Shown here: piece by piece, positions 18,370-25,921 of the stretch
Numbering within the stretch: the stretch's first letter is position 1
Layout of the letters: each line of letters begins with the position of its first letter
DNA from: Planctomycetota bacterium
GTDB taxonomy: Bacteria; Planctomycetota; Phycisphaerae; Phycisphaerales; Zrk34
Assembly (NCBI GenBank): GCA_016125255.1
Contig: WGMD01000002.1
Span: 868,001 to 932,000 of the forward strand
Reading direction: 5' to 3'
DNA: 64,000 bases
Translations under genes and position numbers: made by a program
The notes under the pieces: generated by a model
The model's input: only the letters and a program-made list of their open reading frames with translations
The model's database searches: none
What the model was told of the DNA's origin: nothing

Positions 18370-20600
18370 CGGGAATCTCCGGAACAAGCGTCATGATCGG
18401 GCAGTTCGGCGGGCGCGTCGCCGGCGATCTGAGCCCACCAGCTCCCGTCCCCGGCCTTGTCGAAAGGCGTCGGCCCGACGGGCTGCGAGCTGGTGACGGT
18501 CAGGGCGTTGAGCGGCATGCGGATGATGAAGATGGCCCCGCCGTCGGGATGATTCTCCGCCCAGATGCGCCCGCCGTGCGCGGCGATGAGTTCGGTGCAG
18601 ATGGCCAGCCCCAGCCCCGTGCCGCCGGAGCCGCTCTTGGTCCGCGACGACTGCTCGAACTTGTTGAAGATCGACTTGAGCTCGCCCTCGGGCACGCCCA
18701 CGCCGCGATCGCGCACGCGAATCTCCGCTTCGTCGCCCAAGCGCTGGGCGGTGAGCGTGATGGTCGAGCCGGCGGGGGAGAAACGGATGGCGTTGTTGAT
18801 GATGTTGCGGATGATCTGCATGATCTTCGTCTGGTCGTACACGCCTTCGATCGATTCGCCGGGACGGACGAACTCGATCTTCACATCGCGCTCGGAAATA
18901 AGCGACTCGACCTCATCGACGACCGCGGCGATCGTCAGCACCAGATCGTGCCGGTAGAAGTCGAAGGTCATCTTGCCCGCTTCGAGCTTCGAGAGGTCGA
19001 GCAAATCATTGACGAGCATCAGCAGTCGATCGCCGGAGGTCTGAATCCGCTGGAAATACTCGATGATTTTGGCCTTGTCGGCCGCCTCGGCGCGCTTCAG
19101 GCCGAAGCCGGCGAAGCTGAGGATGCCGTGCAGGGGCGTGCGGATTTCGTGACTCATGTTGGCGAGGAATTCGCTCTTGGCGGCGTTGGCGGTGTCGGCG
19201 GCTTTCTTGGCCTCGCGCAGACGCACCTGCACGCGCTTCAGATGCTCGACGTTCGTCACCGACTTTTCGAGCGACCCGATCAGCTCGTTGTAGCGCTCGG
19301 CGATCTGGCCCACTTCGGTGAACGGCTCGACGGGCGCGCGCAAGCTCAGGTCATGCGTCCTGGACTGCTTCTCGATCACGGAGACGAAGTCGTGCAGTTC
19401 GGTCGTGGCGCGGTGCTCGGCGGCGTTGAGGCCCATGTGCTCCTGTTCCGCCGTGACGCGCATGCCGATCAGGCGATGCGTCACCCACAGCGCCGGCAGC
19501 ATCACGCCCATCGTCAACGCCCCCGCCACGACCACGCCCAGCGCCTGAATCTCGATCTGCTCAATCCAACCCAGCCCCGTGCCCAGCAGCTTCGGGTCGC
19601 CCATGAGTCCGACCGCCAGCGTGCCCCAGATGCCCGCGGCCAAATGCGCCGGCACCGCATCGACGGCGTCGTCGAGTTTCATGTGGACCATCAGGCGCGA
19701 AGCCAGATGCACGACGCCGGCGCCGACGGCGCCGATGACGACGGCGTGACCGGGATGGACGCAATGACAATTCGCGGTGATGGCGACGAGTCCGCCGACG
19801 GACCCGTTGATGATCGACCCCGGCGAGGGGAAGCCGTACTTGGCCCAACTGATCAGCAGCGAAGCGACGAGCCCGGCGGAGGCGGCGAGCATCGTGTTGG
19901 CGATGATCATGGGGACCTGGTCATTGATGGCGAGGGTGGACCCGCCGTTGAACCCGATCCATCCGAACCACAGGAGCATGACGCCGAGCATGGCGAGCGG
20001 GACGTTGGACCCGGGCACTTCGCGCGCCGGTGCGTTTTTGGGGAATCTTCCGAGGCGGGGACCGAGGATGATGATCCCGGCGAGCGCGGCCCAACCGCCG
20101 ACGCTGTGCACGACGGTCGAGCCGGCGAAGTCGACGAATCCGCGGGACTTGAGCCAGCCGTTCACGATGCCGTCGCCGCCCCATGCCCAGTGACCGAAGA
20201 CGGGGTAGATCAGCGCGCTGATGACGACGACCATGACGAGGTATCCGACGAAGCGGACGCGCTCGGCGACGGCGCCGGACATGATCGTGACGGCGGTGCC
20301 GCAGAACATGGCCTGAAACAGGAAGAGGGTCATGGCGTAGGCGTTGTTTTCGTCGACGCCGATGACGTAGTCGCTGTGTCCGATCCAGCCGGCCTGCGAC
20401 TTGCCGAACATCCATGCGAAGCCGAACGCCCAGAAGATCAGCAGGGAGATGCCGAAGTCCGTGACGTTTTTGATGGCGACGTTGATGGAGTTCTTGGAGC
20501 GGGTCAGTCCCGCTTCAAGGCACAGGAACCCGCCCTGCATGATGAAGACGAGAGCGGAGGCCACAATCAGCCACAACGTATCGGACACATTCGCAAGCAT
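18366..20600 (-). CDS. ammonium transporter-histidine kinase fusion (Amt-HK sensor)
   Basis: A 744-residue fusion. Residues 1-395 are a complete Amt/Mep/Rh domain with the twin histidines of the pore (H165 in VVHSVGGW, H319 in VPAHLAAG), the GGDG and SPGSIINGSVGG segments, and the usual terminal GLNAAEH. Then follow a coiled linker (425-475), a HisKA domain with phospho-acceptor H484 (ANMSHEIRTPLHG) and an ATPase domain (NNAIRFSP, RDRGVGVPEGE, GTGLGLAI). The fusion type is known from the anammox planctomycete Kuenenia (Ks-Amt5), where it acts as an ammonium sensor. Its stop overlaps the HD-GYP regulator start. Translation likely begins at the ATG at 20600, with GAAGGA upstream. Confidence 0.95.
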   Translation of the reverse strand: MLANVSDTLWLIVASALVFIMQGGFLCLEAGLTRSKNSINVAIKNVTDFGISLLIFWAFGFAWMFGKSQAGWIGHSDYVIGVDENNAYAMTLFLFQAMFCGTAVTIMSGAVAERVRFVGYLVMVVVISALIYPVFGHWAWGGDGIVNGWLKSRGFVDFAGSTVVHSVGGWAALAGIIILGPRLGRFPKNAPAREVPGSNVPLAMLGVMLLWFGWIGFNGGSTLAINDQVPMIIANTMLAASAGLVASLLISWAKYGFPSPGSIINGSVGGLVAITANCHCVHPGHAVVIGAVGAGVVHLASRLMVHMKLDDAVDAVPAHLAAGIWGTLAVGLMGDPKLLGTGLGWIEQIEIQALGVVVAGALTMGVMLPALWVTHRLIGMRVTAEQEHMGLNAAEHRATTELHDFVSVIEKQSRTHDLSLRAPVEPFTEVGQIAERYNELIGSLEKSVTNVEHLKRVQVRLREAKKAADTANAAKSEFLANMSHEIRTPLHGILSFAGFGLKRAEAADKAKIIEYFQRIQTSGDRLLMLVNDLLDLSKLEAGKMTFDFYRHDLVLTIAAVVDEVESLISERDVKIEFVRPGESIEGVYDQTKIMQIIRNIINNAIRFSPAGSTITLTAQRLGDEAEIRVRDRGVGVPEGELKSIFNKFEQSSRTKSGSGGTGLGLAICTELIAAHGGRIWAENHPDGGAIFIIRMPLNALTVTSSQPVGPTPFDKAGDGSWWAQIAGDAPAELPDHDACSGDSR

Positions 20601-20702
20601 GGCGCCGTCCTTCGATGCCTCGTCCAGGCAGAATTATCGACCAGCGCCGATGCGGGCTTAATCAGGCGTGACGACCCGAAACAGCCCATTTTTCAGGCAT
20701 TT

Positions 20703-21473
20703 TCAGAAGTGATACCCCGAGAACTCCGCCAGCATGGCGACGAGGTTATACAGACCGTGAATCGTCATCGCGGCGATGATGTGCCCGCCCGCCGCCCCGA
20801 TCGAGGCGCGCTTGCCGGTGCGCCAGACGTTCGCCCAGACTTTCATGAGTCCCAGCGACGAAATCAGGGCGCAACCCGAATGCAGCGCCATGCAGACCGT
20901 CCACCGCCAGGCGATGAGTCCCGGCGGCGGATCGGGAATGTACACGTGCAGGTACAGCAGATTCTCGATCGACGCGAAGACCAGTCCGCTGGCGATCGCG
21001 GTCATGGCGATCTGCACGCGCGAGACGAAGATCCATGGCTTGCGCTCCACCGCCCACAGCGGCAGCGCGATCTTCATCATCTCCTCGACAAGCGGCGCCG
21101 CCACCACCGCCGAAAGCAGGCCCCACGTCCCGGCCTGCCCGCCGGTCATGAACGTACCCGCCACGGCGAACGGGCCGGCGGCGGCGCTCATGATCAGCGA
21201 CAGCGCCCATGAACCGGCGATGCCCAGCTTGGCGCGCCGGCGACGGATGAAGTCGGCGTAGGTCTGCTCGGGGCGGGCGGTCACGCCGGCAAGTTCGGGG
21301 CTGAAGGTCGGATCGTCAAAGACCGAGCCGTCGACCTGCTCCTCCTCCCGGCCGGCCTGTTCATCGCGGGCGATGCGGCGGGCGGCGGCGGGCTCGCTCG
21401 GGTCCGATTCAAAATCGTCGCCGCGCATGAACGGCTCGTTGAACACCGACTGGTCATCGTCTGATTTGGACAT
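20703..21473 (-). CDS. PrsW-family intramembrane metalloprotease-like protein
   Basis: A 256-residue protein. About 95 hydrophilic, acidic N-terminal residues precede five or six membrane helices. The signature residues are visible: EEMMK in AAPLVEEMMKIALPL, the EN pair in FASIENLLYLHVY, and histidines in CMALHSGCA and TIHGLYNLV. In Bacillus, PrsW cuts the anti-sigma factor RsiW in the membrane; the substrate here is unknown. The start at 21473 follows the YbjQ-like gene's stop by only 5 nt, so the three genes are probably one operon. The frame is open further upstream without protein-like sequence. Confidence 0.8.
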   Translation of the reverse strand: MSKSDDDQSVFNEPFMRGDDFESDPSEPAAARRIARDEQAGREEEQVDGSVFDDPTFSPELAGVTARPEQTYADFIRRRRAKLGIAGSWALSLIMSAAAGPFAVAGTFMTGGQAGTWGLLSAVVAAPLVEEMMKIALPLWAVERKPWIFVSRVQIAMTAIASGLVFASIENLLYLHVYIPDPPPGLIAWRWTVCMALHSGCALISSLGLMKVWANVWRTGKRASIGAAGGHIIAAMTIHGLYNLVAMLAEFSGYHF

Positions 21474-21478
21474 GAAGG

Positions 21479-21991
21479 TCACACCGGCTTGATGACGTAG
21501 GCGGTGCCGGAGACGATGATGCCGGCCATGGGCGCGCCCTTGCCGCGCGCCGCGGAGCCGCCGAGGCCGACGAAGTCGATGCGGTAGTTGCAGATGGCGT
21601 TGTAGCCGAGGCGTTTTGCTTCGGCCATCATGCGCAGCTTCGCCTCTTCGCGCGCCCGGAACAGCAGTCGCTCGAAGCTGCGCATCTCGCCGCCGAAAAT
21701 GTTGCGCATCGCCGAGAGCCACGTCTTGAGATAGTCGGAGCCGACGACGACTTCGCCCGTCACGAGGAGGCCGCCGCCGGCCGCATCGGCGCCGGGCAAC
21801 GTCTTGACATCGGTGACGAGGAAGTCGGTCATTTCGGCATTGCGCTGAGCGATCGAAGCGAGGTGTTTCCTTTCCGTGGCCCGGCCGAAGATCAGGCCCA
21901 GCAGGAGGAAGAAGACGAACGTGCCGACGCCGAAGACGAGATTGAACAGGTCGGCGTCGAACTTCGCGAGGATGGGCGGTGCATGGGTCAT
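21479..21991 (-). CDS. membrane-anchored YbjQ-like (UPF0145) protein
   Basis: A 170-residue protein. Residues about 17-36 (LVFGVGTFVFFLLLGLIFGR) form one membrane helix. The rest is a YbjQ-type domain: VTGEVVVGSDYLKTWLSAMR, then a helix with ERLLFRAREEAKLRMMAEAK, GYNAICNYRIDF, and a C-terminal strand VSGTAYVIKPV. The family is soluble, pentameric in structures, and of uncertain function (sometimes called heavy-metal-binding). The start lies one base after the stop of the next YbjQ gene, with GGGAGA 6 nt upstream, so translation is coupled. Confidence 0.82.
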   Translation of the reverse strand: MTHAPPILAKFDADLFNLVFGVGTFVFFLLLGLIFGRATERKHLASIAQRNAEMTDFLVTDVKTLPGADAAGGGLLVTGEVVVGSDYLKTWLSAMRNIFGGEMRSFERLLFRAREEAKLRMMAEAKRLGYNAICNYRIDFVGLGGSAARGKGAPMAGIIVSGTAYVIKPV

Positions 21992-21992
21992 G

Positions 21993-22352
21993 TCACATCT
22001 CCCGATACTCTGCGGCTTCGGCGGTCGCAGTCGATTCCTTCTCGACGATCGCCGCCGTGCCGTAGGCGTAGAGTTCGGCGGCGCCGGCGGTGACGGCGCT
22101 GGTGGAGAAGCGCACATTGAGCACGGCGTTGGCGCCGAGCTGCTTCGCCTGCGCGAGCATGCGTTCGACCGCCTGTCGGCGCGATTCGGTGAGCAGTTCG
22201 GTGTAGCCCTTGAGCTCGCCGCCGACGAGGTTCTTGAGACTTGCGGCGATGTCGCGACCGGCGTGTTTGGCCCGCACCGTGTTGCCCTGCACGAGCCCCT
22301 TGACCGACACGAGGCGATAGCCGGGAATCGATTCGGTGTTCACGACAAGCAT
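21993..22352 (-). CDS. YbjQ-family (UPF0145) protein
   Basis: A 119-residue soluble protein of normal family length. It has the characteristic ordering IPGYRLVSVKGLVQGNTVRA, GGELKGYTELLTESRRQAVE, then GANAVLNVRFSTS and the terminal strand ELYAYGTAAIVEK. The role of the family is not established. It is followed immediately by a membrane-anchored paralogue, so the two probably make a mixed or membrane-tethered assembly. A strong AAAGGGGGC Shine-Dalgarno precedes the ATG. Confidence 0.9.
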   Translation of the reverse strand: MLVVNTESIPGYRLVSVKGLVQGNTVRAKHAGRDIAASLKNLVGGELKGYTELLTESRRQAVERMLAQAKQLGANAVLNVRFSTSAVTAGAAELYAYGTAAIVEKESTATAEAAEYREM

Positions 22353-22424
22353 GAGCGCCCCCTTTGGTGAAGTGTGATGGATGAATTATGGTCGCGCGAC
22401 GGGATCGGACGCAAGTCAGGAAAA

Positions 22425-22449
22425 CAGCACGGCCGAAGTCGGCCGTGCT
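22425..22449 (-). terminator. hairpin terminator after the 22484-23563 gene
   Basis: GCACGGCCGA (22427-22436) and TCGGCCGTGC (22439-22448) form a long stem. On the minus strand it is followed by TGTTTTCC, and on the plus strand by TTTTC, so it could work in both directions. Confidence 0.75.
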
Positions 22450-22483
22450 TTTCTGTGACAAGCGCACCGGTATTGCGGGGACT

Positions 22484-23563
22484 TCAGGGCAGGCGCATGA
22501 CACGGGGGGCGATGCCGGCGTCGCGGTTGCCGCGCTGGTAGGGCCGGGCGGAAAGGTTGGGCTGGGTGGTGACGGTGCCGGGGGTGACCTGCCGCAGGCC
22601 GGTGACGGTGGCGGAGGAGAAGCCGGTGGTGAAGGTGACGTATCGGCCGGTGTAGTCGGCGGCGCCGGCGGCGTCGAGGACGGTTCCCTGCTGTACGACG
22701 CTGACCTGCGGATCGGGCAGGACCACGCCGACACCGATGCCCGGCACGGGCGCGGCGTTGACGGCGGCGGCGGGCATCGCCGGGATGCCGCCGATCTGTC
22801 GATGCACGTATGCGGGGGCGCGGATGATCAGCGAGCGGTCGAAGTAAGTGATCGAGCAGACGTTGCCGCCGTTGGCGCGCCACAGGTCCGGCTCGATGGT
22901 GTCACGGATGATGCGGGCCAGTTCCTCGCCCTTTTCCTTGGCGGTCTGATCCTTGCCCTTGTCATTGGACGTATCGCCGAACAGGTCGCCGCTGCCGGAC
23001 CCGCCGCCCTTCGAGCCGCCGCTGCTGTTGGTGATGGCGGTCAGGTCGAAGTCGGGGGCGTTGTCGAACTGCGGGACGACATGGAGCAGGTCGCCGATGG
23101 GATAGGTAATCACGGTCGTGCGGAGGTTGGCCTGATTCTTGGTGAGGATTTCGACGTACCAGGGCGTCGGCTCCCAGAGCAGATTGTTGTCGACGGCGAT
23201 CTGCTTGACGAGCATGTCCAGGGCGCGGGCGACGGTAATGTCGGCGCCGACGGGCAGGGTCACGTTCTGCTTCTCGTCGATGCCCTCCTCGCCGAGTTTC
23301 TCCCAGTTGATGACCAGCGGGAGCCCGCTGACGGTGGCGAGCCAGTCGAAGGCCTGCCGGGCGGACATCTCGCCGAACGGGGCCTTGGCGATCCCGGCGT
23401 TGAGCGAGGAGCCGACGCGCTGATTGGCGGCCATCTGCTGCACCGCCCCGTCGATCGCCTGCTGGCGGCGAATCTCGGCGATGCGCTGCTGCACATTCTG
23501 AGCGGACGCGAGGCCGGTCAGACACAGGACGCACACGATGGAAGTGACCCGGGGGCGAAGCAT
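22484..23563 (-). CDS. secreted protein with secretin/TonB short N-domain-like region, function unknown
   Basis: A 359-residue exported protein with a signal peptide ending near GLASAQN (residue 23). Residues about 65-150 resemble the short N-terminal domains of secretins and TonB receptors: SARQAFDWLATVSGLPLVIN, a repeated VTLPVGADITVARALDMLVK, and WYVEILTKNQ. A Gly/Ser-Lys linker (about 188-215) precedes a second conserved part (LARIIRDTIEPDLWRANGG, RSLIIRAPAYVHRQIGG). No pore-forming secretin domain follows, so it is not a complete secretin. It may be a periplasmic partner of a secretion or pilus machine; that is inference. AAGGGA lies 8 nt before the ATG. Confidence 0.75.
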   Translation of the reverse strand: MLRPRVTSIVCVLCLTGLASAQNVQQRIAEIRRQQAIDGAVQQMAANQRVGSSLNAGIAKAPFGEMSARQAFDWLATVSGLPLVINWEKLGEEGIDEKQNVTLPVGADITVARALDMLVKQIAVDNNLLWEPTPWYVEILTKNQANLRTTVITYPIGDLLHVVPQFDNAPDFDLTAITNSSGGSKGGGSGSGDLFGDTSNDKGKDQTAKEKGEELARIIRDTIEPDLWRANGGNVCSITYFDRSLIIRAPAYVHRQIGGIPAMPAAAVNAAPVPGIGVGVVLPDPQVSVVQQGTVLDAAGAADYTGRYVTFTTGFSSATVTGLRQVTPGTVTTQPNLSARPYQRGNRDAGIAPRVMRLP

Positions 23564-23670
23564 GTGGTGATTCCCTTGCGGTGAGATGCGATTGACTCAC
23601 GTTACGGGCGTCGACACGACGTTTCTACCCAGACAGACGAATGAGGGATGCGTTGGTTCAGTGATTTGCA

Positions 23671-23702
23671 AAAAATAAGCGGCGGGATGGAAGTCCCGCC
23701 GC
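23671..23702 (-). terminator. probable terminator of the rpsB-tsf operon
   Basis: GCGGCGGGA (23679-23687) and TCCCGCCGC (23694-23702) form a stem. On the minus strand the hairpin is followed by TTATTTTTTG. It lies about 175 nt past the tsf stop, beyond a paired-palindrome element. Confidence 0.65.
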
Positions 23703-23737
23703 CTTGAAAAACGTTTGAAACAAGGTGTTTTTGCCTG

Positions 23738-23870
23738 CCCCCTCTCCCTCCGGGAGAGGGTTGGGGTGAGGGTGGCCACGAATGAAGGCGCGCTGCGTAT
23801 CGAATCAAGTCCGTGATCGGACGCACCCTCACCCGGCCTTGGGCCGACCTCTGCCGGAGGGAGAGGTGAA
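23738..23870. repeat. paired-palindrome (REPIN-like) element
   Basis: The left half is hairpin CCTCTCCCTCCGGGAGAGG (23741-23759) followed by TTGGGGTGAGGGTG. The right half begins CACCCTCACCCGGCC and ends with GGAGGGAGAGG. The halves are inverted copies around a spacer of about 50 nt. Same family as 52880-52999. It accounts for most of the 312-nt gap between tsf and the upstream-facing secreted-protein gene. Confidence 0.7.
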
Positions 23871-23875
23871 GGCGC

Positions 23876-24688
23876 TTATTTGACGCCGACCTGATAGCGG
23901 GTGAACGCCTTGACCTTGGCCTTGCCGAGGACTTCTGCGACCTTGGTCTTGCCGGTCATGTCCTTGACGAACGCCTGGCCGACGAGGGTGTTTTCATCGA
24001 CCCATTTGCGGAGCTTGCCGCCGGACATTTTCTCGGCGATGTCGGCGGGCTTGCCGGAGGCCTTGGCCTCTTCGATGAACTCGGCCTTCTTGGCGGCGAC
24101 GTCGGCGGCGGGCAGGCCGCTCTCGTCAATCGCCAGCGGAATCGGCAGCATCTGACCATCCGCCGCGGCGACATGCTGCGCCAGACCGGTCAGCGTCTCG
24201 GCGTCGACGTCGCCTTCGACGACGACGAGCGCGGCGACCTTGCGGTTGTGATGCAGGTACGCGCCGATCTTCTGAGCGGTATACTTGATGCCGCGCGCGA
24301 ACGAGCAGTTTTCCTTCGTGGTCAGCCGCACTTCATCGACCGCCGCCACGATCGCATCATTGGTAGCGACCGCCCCGTCCGCACCGGCCAGCGCGATCTG
24401 CGCGACCTTGTCGGCGGCCCCGACGAACGAATCGTTGCGGGCGGTGAAGTCGGTTTCGCTGTTAAGCTCGACCATCGCCGCGGCGCCGGTGTCGGTCGCG
24501 ATGGCGATCGCGCCTTCGGCTGCGGCGCGGTCGGAGCGCTCGTCCATCTTGCCCTTGGCGGCGGCGCGGAGAATTTCGATCGCCGCCGTGACGTCCCCGT
24601 CGGCTTCGGTCAGCGCGGCCTTGCATTCCATCATCCCCATGCCCGTGCGTTGACGGAGGGACATGACGTCTTTGGCAGAGATTGCCAT
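23876..24688 (-). CDS. tsf: translation elongation factor Ts
   Basis: A 270-residue EF-Ts, which catalyses GDP release from EF-Tu in the cytoplasm. The N-terminal UBA-like module is standard (ISAKDVMSLRQRTGMGMMEC, KAALTEADGD). The EF-Tu contact motif is ELNSETDFTARND; most bacteria have Val rather than Thr in TDF(V/T)ARN. Two core subdomains follow, ending in TRYQVGVK. It lies 67 nt downstream of rpsB, the usual conserved pairing, and is followed by a repeat element and terminator. Confidence 0.97.
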   Translation of the reverse strand: MAISAKDVMSLRQRTGMGMMECKAALTEADGDVTAAIEILRAAAKGKMDERSDRAAAEGAIAIATDTGAAAMVELNSETDFTARNDSFVGAADKVAQIALAGADGAVATNDAIVAAVDEVRLTTKENCSFARGIKYTAQKIGAYLHHNRKVAALVVVEGDVDAETLTGLAQHVAAADGQMLPIPLAIDESGLPAADVAAKKAEFIEEAKASGKPADIAEKMSGGKLRKWVDENTLVGQAFVKDMTGKTKVAEVLGKAKVKAFTRYQVGVK

Positions 24689-24755
24689 CGTGGTAACTCC
24701 TTGCGTGAACTTTCGTGGAGCGGGCGCGATCGCCGCCGCCCGCGCGTTTTAATGA

Positions 24756-25628
24756 TTACTCGGCTGCGCCGTTGCCCGCATGTTCGTGGGCCTCGACCTC
24801 GGCGCCTTCCTCGACGCTCGCCCCGGCGGCGACGTCCGCATCCGCGGCGGGCGTCTGCTCCTCAGCGCGGAACTGCGAGCGGCTCGAACGGCGGCGCTGC
24901 GGGGCCGAATCGTCCCCGCCCTTGCGCGACGCTTCCTGCACCGCGCGGGCGCCCTTGCCTTCGGTCACCGCGGCCCCGAGCTCACGCATGATGATCTCGA
25001 TGCCGCGCATCGCATCGTCATTGCCCGGAATCGGCAGGTCCGACAGGTCCGGGTCCGAATCCGTGTCGATCAGACACACCGTCGGGATGCCCAGCTTCGT
25101 CGCCTCGCGCAGCGCATTGACCTCGCGGCGGACGTCGATGACGACCATCGCGCCCGGAAGCTGATTCATGCCGCGGATACCCGACAGGTTCCGCGCGATC
25201 TTGCGGCGTTCGCGCGTGAGCTGACTGGCCATCTTCTTGGAATAGGTCGTCCACTCTTCGGAGTTCATGAGCGTCTCGAGCTCTTCGAGGCGCTTGAGGC
25301 GCGAGCGGATCGTGCGGAAGTTGGTCAGCGTGCCGCCGAGCCAGCGCTCAGTCACGAACGGCTGGCCCACTTCGGTGCAGACGGTCTCGATCGTGCCCTT
25401 GGCCTGGCGCTTCGTGCCGACGAAGAGAATGTCTTTGCCGCCGGCGACGGTGCGGGTCAGGAAGCGCTTGGCCAAAAGCAGGCCTTTGATCGTGGCGCGG
25501 ACGTCGATGATGTGGATGCCGTTCTTTTTGCCGAAGATGTACGCGCCCATCTTCGGGTTCCAGTTCGCGGCTTTGTGCCCGAAGTGGACACCGGCTTCCA
25601 GCAGTTGTCGAACGAGTGAATCAGCCAT
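24756..25628 (-). CDS. rpsB: 30S ribosomal protein S2
   Basis: A 290-residue S2 protein of the small ribosomal subunit. The N-terminus LVRQLLEAGVHFGHKAANWN, the KNGIHIIDV and DILFVGTKRQAK blocks, the ERWLGGTLTNFRTI motif and GIPTVCLIDTDSDPD are all canonical. The S2 core ends near residue 230. An extra C-terminal tail of about 60 residues follows, first basic (PQRRRSSRSQFR) and then acidic and Ala-rich (EEGAEVEAHEHAGNGAAE). A well-formed promoter lies about 180 nt upstream, leaving a long leader that could carry autoregulation. Confidence 0.98.
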   Translation of the reverse strand: MADSLVRQLLEAGVHFGHKAANWNPKMGAYIFGKKNGIHIIDVRATIKGLLLAKRFLTRTVAGGKDILFVGTKRQAKGTIETVCTEVGQPFVTERWLGGTLTNFRTIRSRLKRLEELETLMNSEEWTTYSKKMASQLTRERRKIARNLSGIRGMNQLPGAMVVIDVRREVNALREATKLGIPTVCLIDTDSDPDLSDLPIPGNDDAMRGIEIIMRELGAAVTEGKGARAVQEASRKGGDDSAPQRRRSSRSQFRAEEQTPAADADVAAGASVEEGAEVEAHEHAGNGAAE

Positions 25629-25804
25629 GGGACAAATCCTTTCAGCGACACCGGCGAGGGGACGCGGTCAGTCTTCGCGTGGCGAAGAGCAACCCCAGCC
25701 ATAAGGGCGCTTCGGTTCAATAAGTTTTGACACGACACATACACCCGGCCGCGGAGGCCGCAGCCCACCATGGATGCCCGACCCTGACCAGATCGGAAGG
25801 AGCA

Positions 25805-25833
25805 AGTATAGCGGGCCTTAAACCGATTGCCAA
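25805..25833 (-). promoter_or_regulatory. rpsB-tsf promoter
   Basis: On the minus strand TTGGCA (25828-25833), a 17-nt spacer and TATACT (25805-25810): five of six matches to each consensus box. It implies a 5' leader of about 170 nt before rpsB. In many bacteria such leaders bind S2 for feedback control; no specific S2 site was confirmed here. Confidence 0.75.
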
Positions 25834-25861
25834 GTCGGGTCTACCGCAAAACCGGCGGGCG

Positions 25862-25870
25862 TGATAAGAT
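25862..25870 (+). promoter_or_regulatory. extended -10 element for the argD-like gene
   Basis: TGATAAGAT fits the extended -10 pattern TGnTAnnAT with no recognisable -35. It would give a leader of about 45 nt carrying GAGG 9 nt before the GTG start at 25922. It points away from the rpsB promoter. Confidence 0.35.
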
Positions 25871-25921
25871 GGCCGGTCGCCGATCCCGTCCGTTGGTCCG
25901 CACACAGCGAGGTCATCATCC

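Noticed and set aside
18393-21212. 939-codon plus-strand open frame
   Set aside because: It lies opposite the Amt-kinase and PrsW-like genes. The translation is His/Arg/Asp-rich with no domain, as expected for an antisense frame in GC-rich DNA.
22484-23563. complete secretin (GspD/PilQ)
   Set aside because: The chain is too short and lacks the C-terminal beta-barrel secretin domain.
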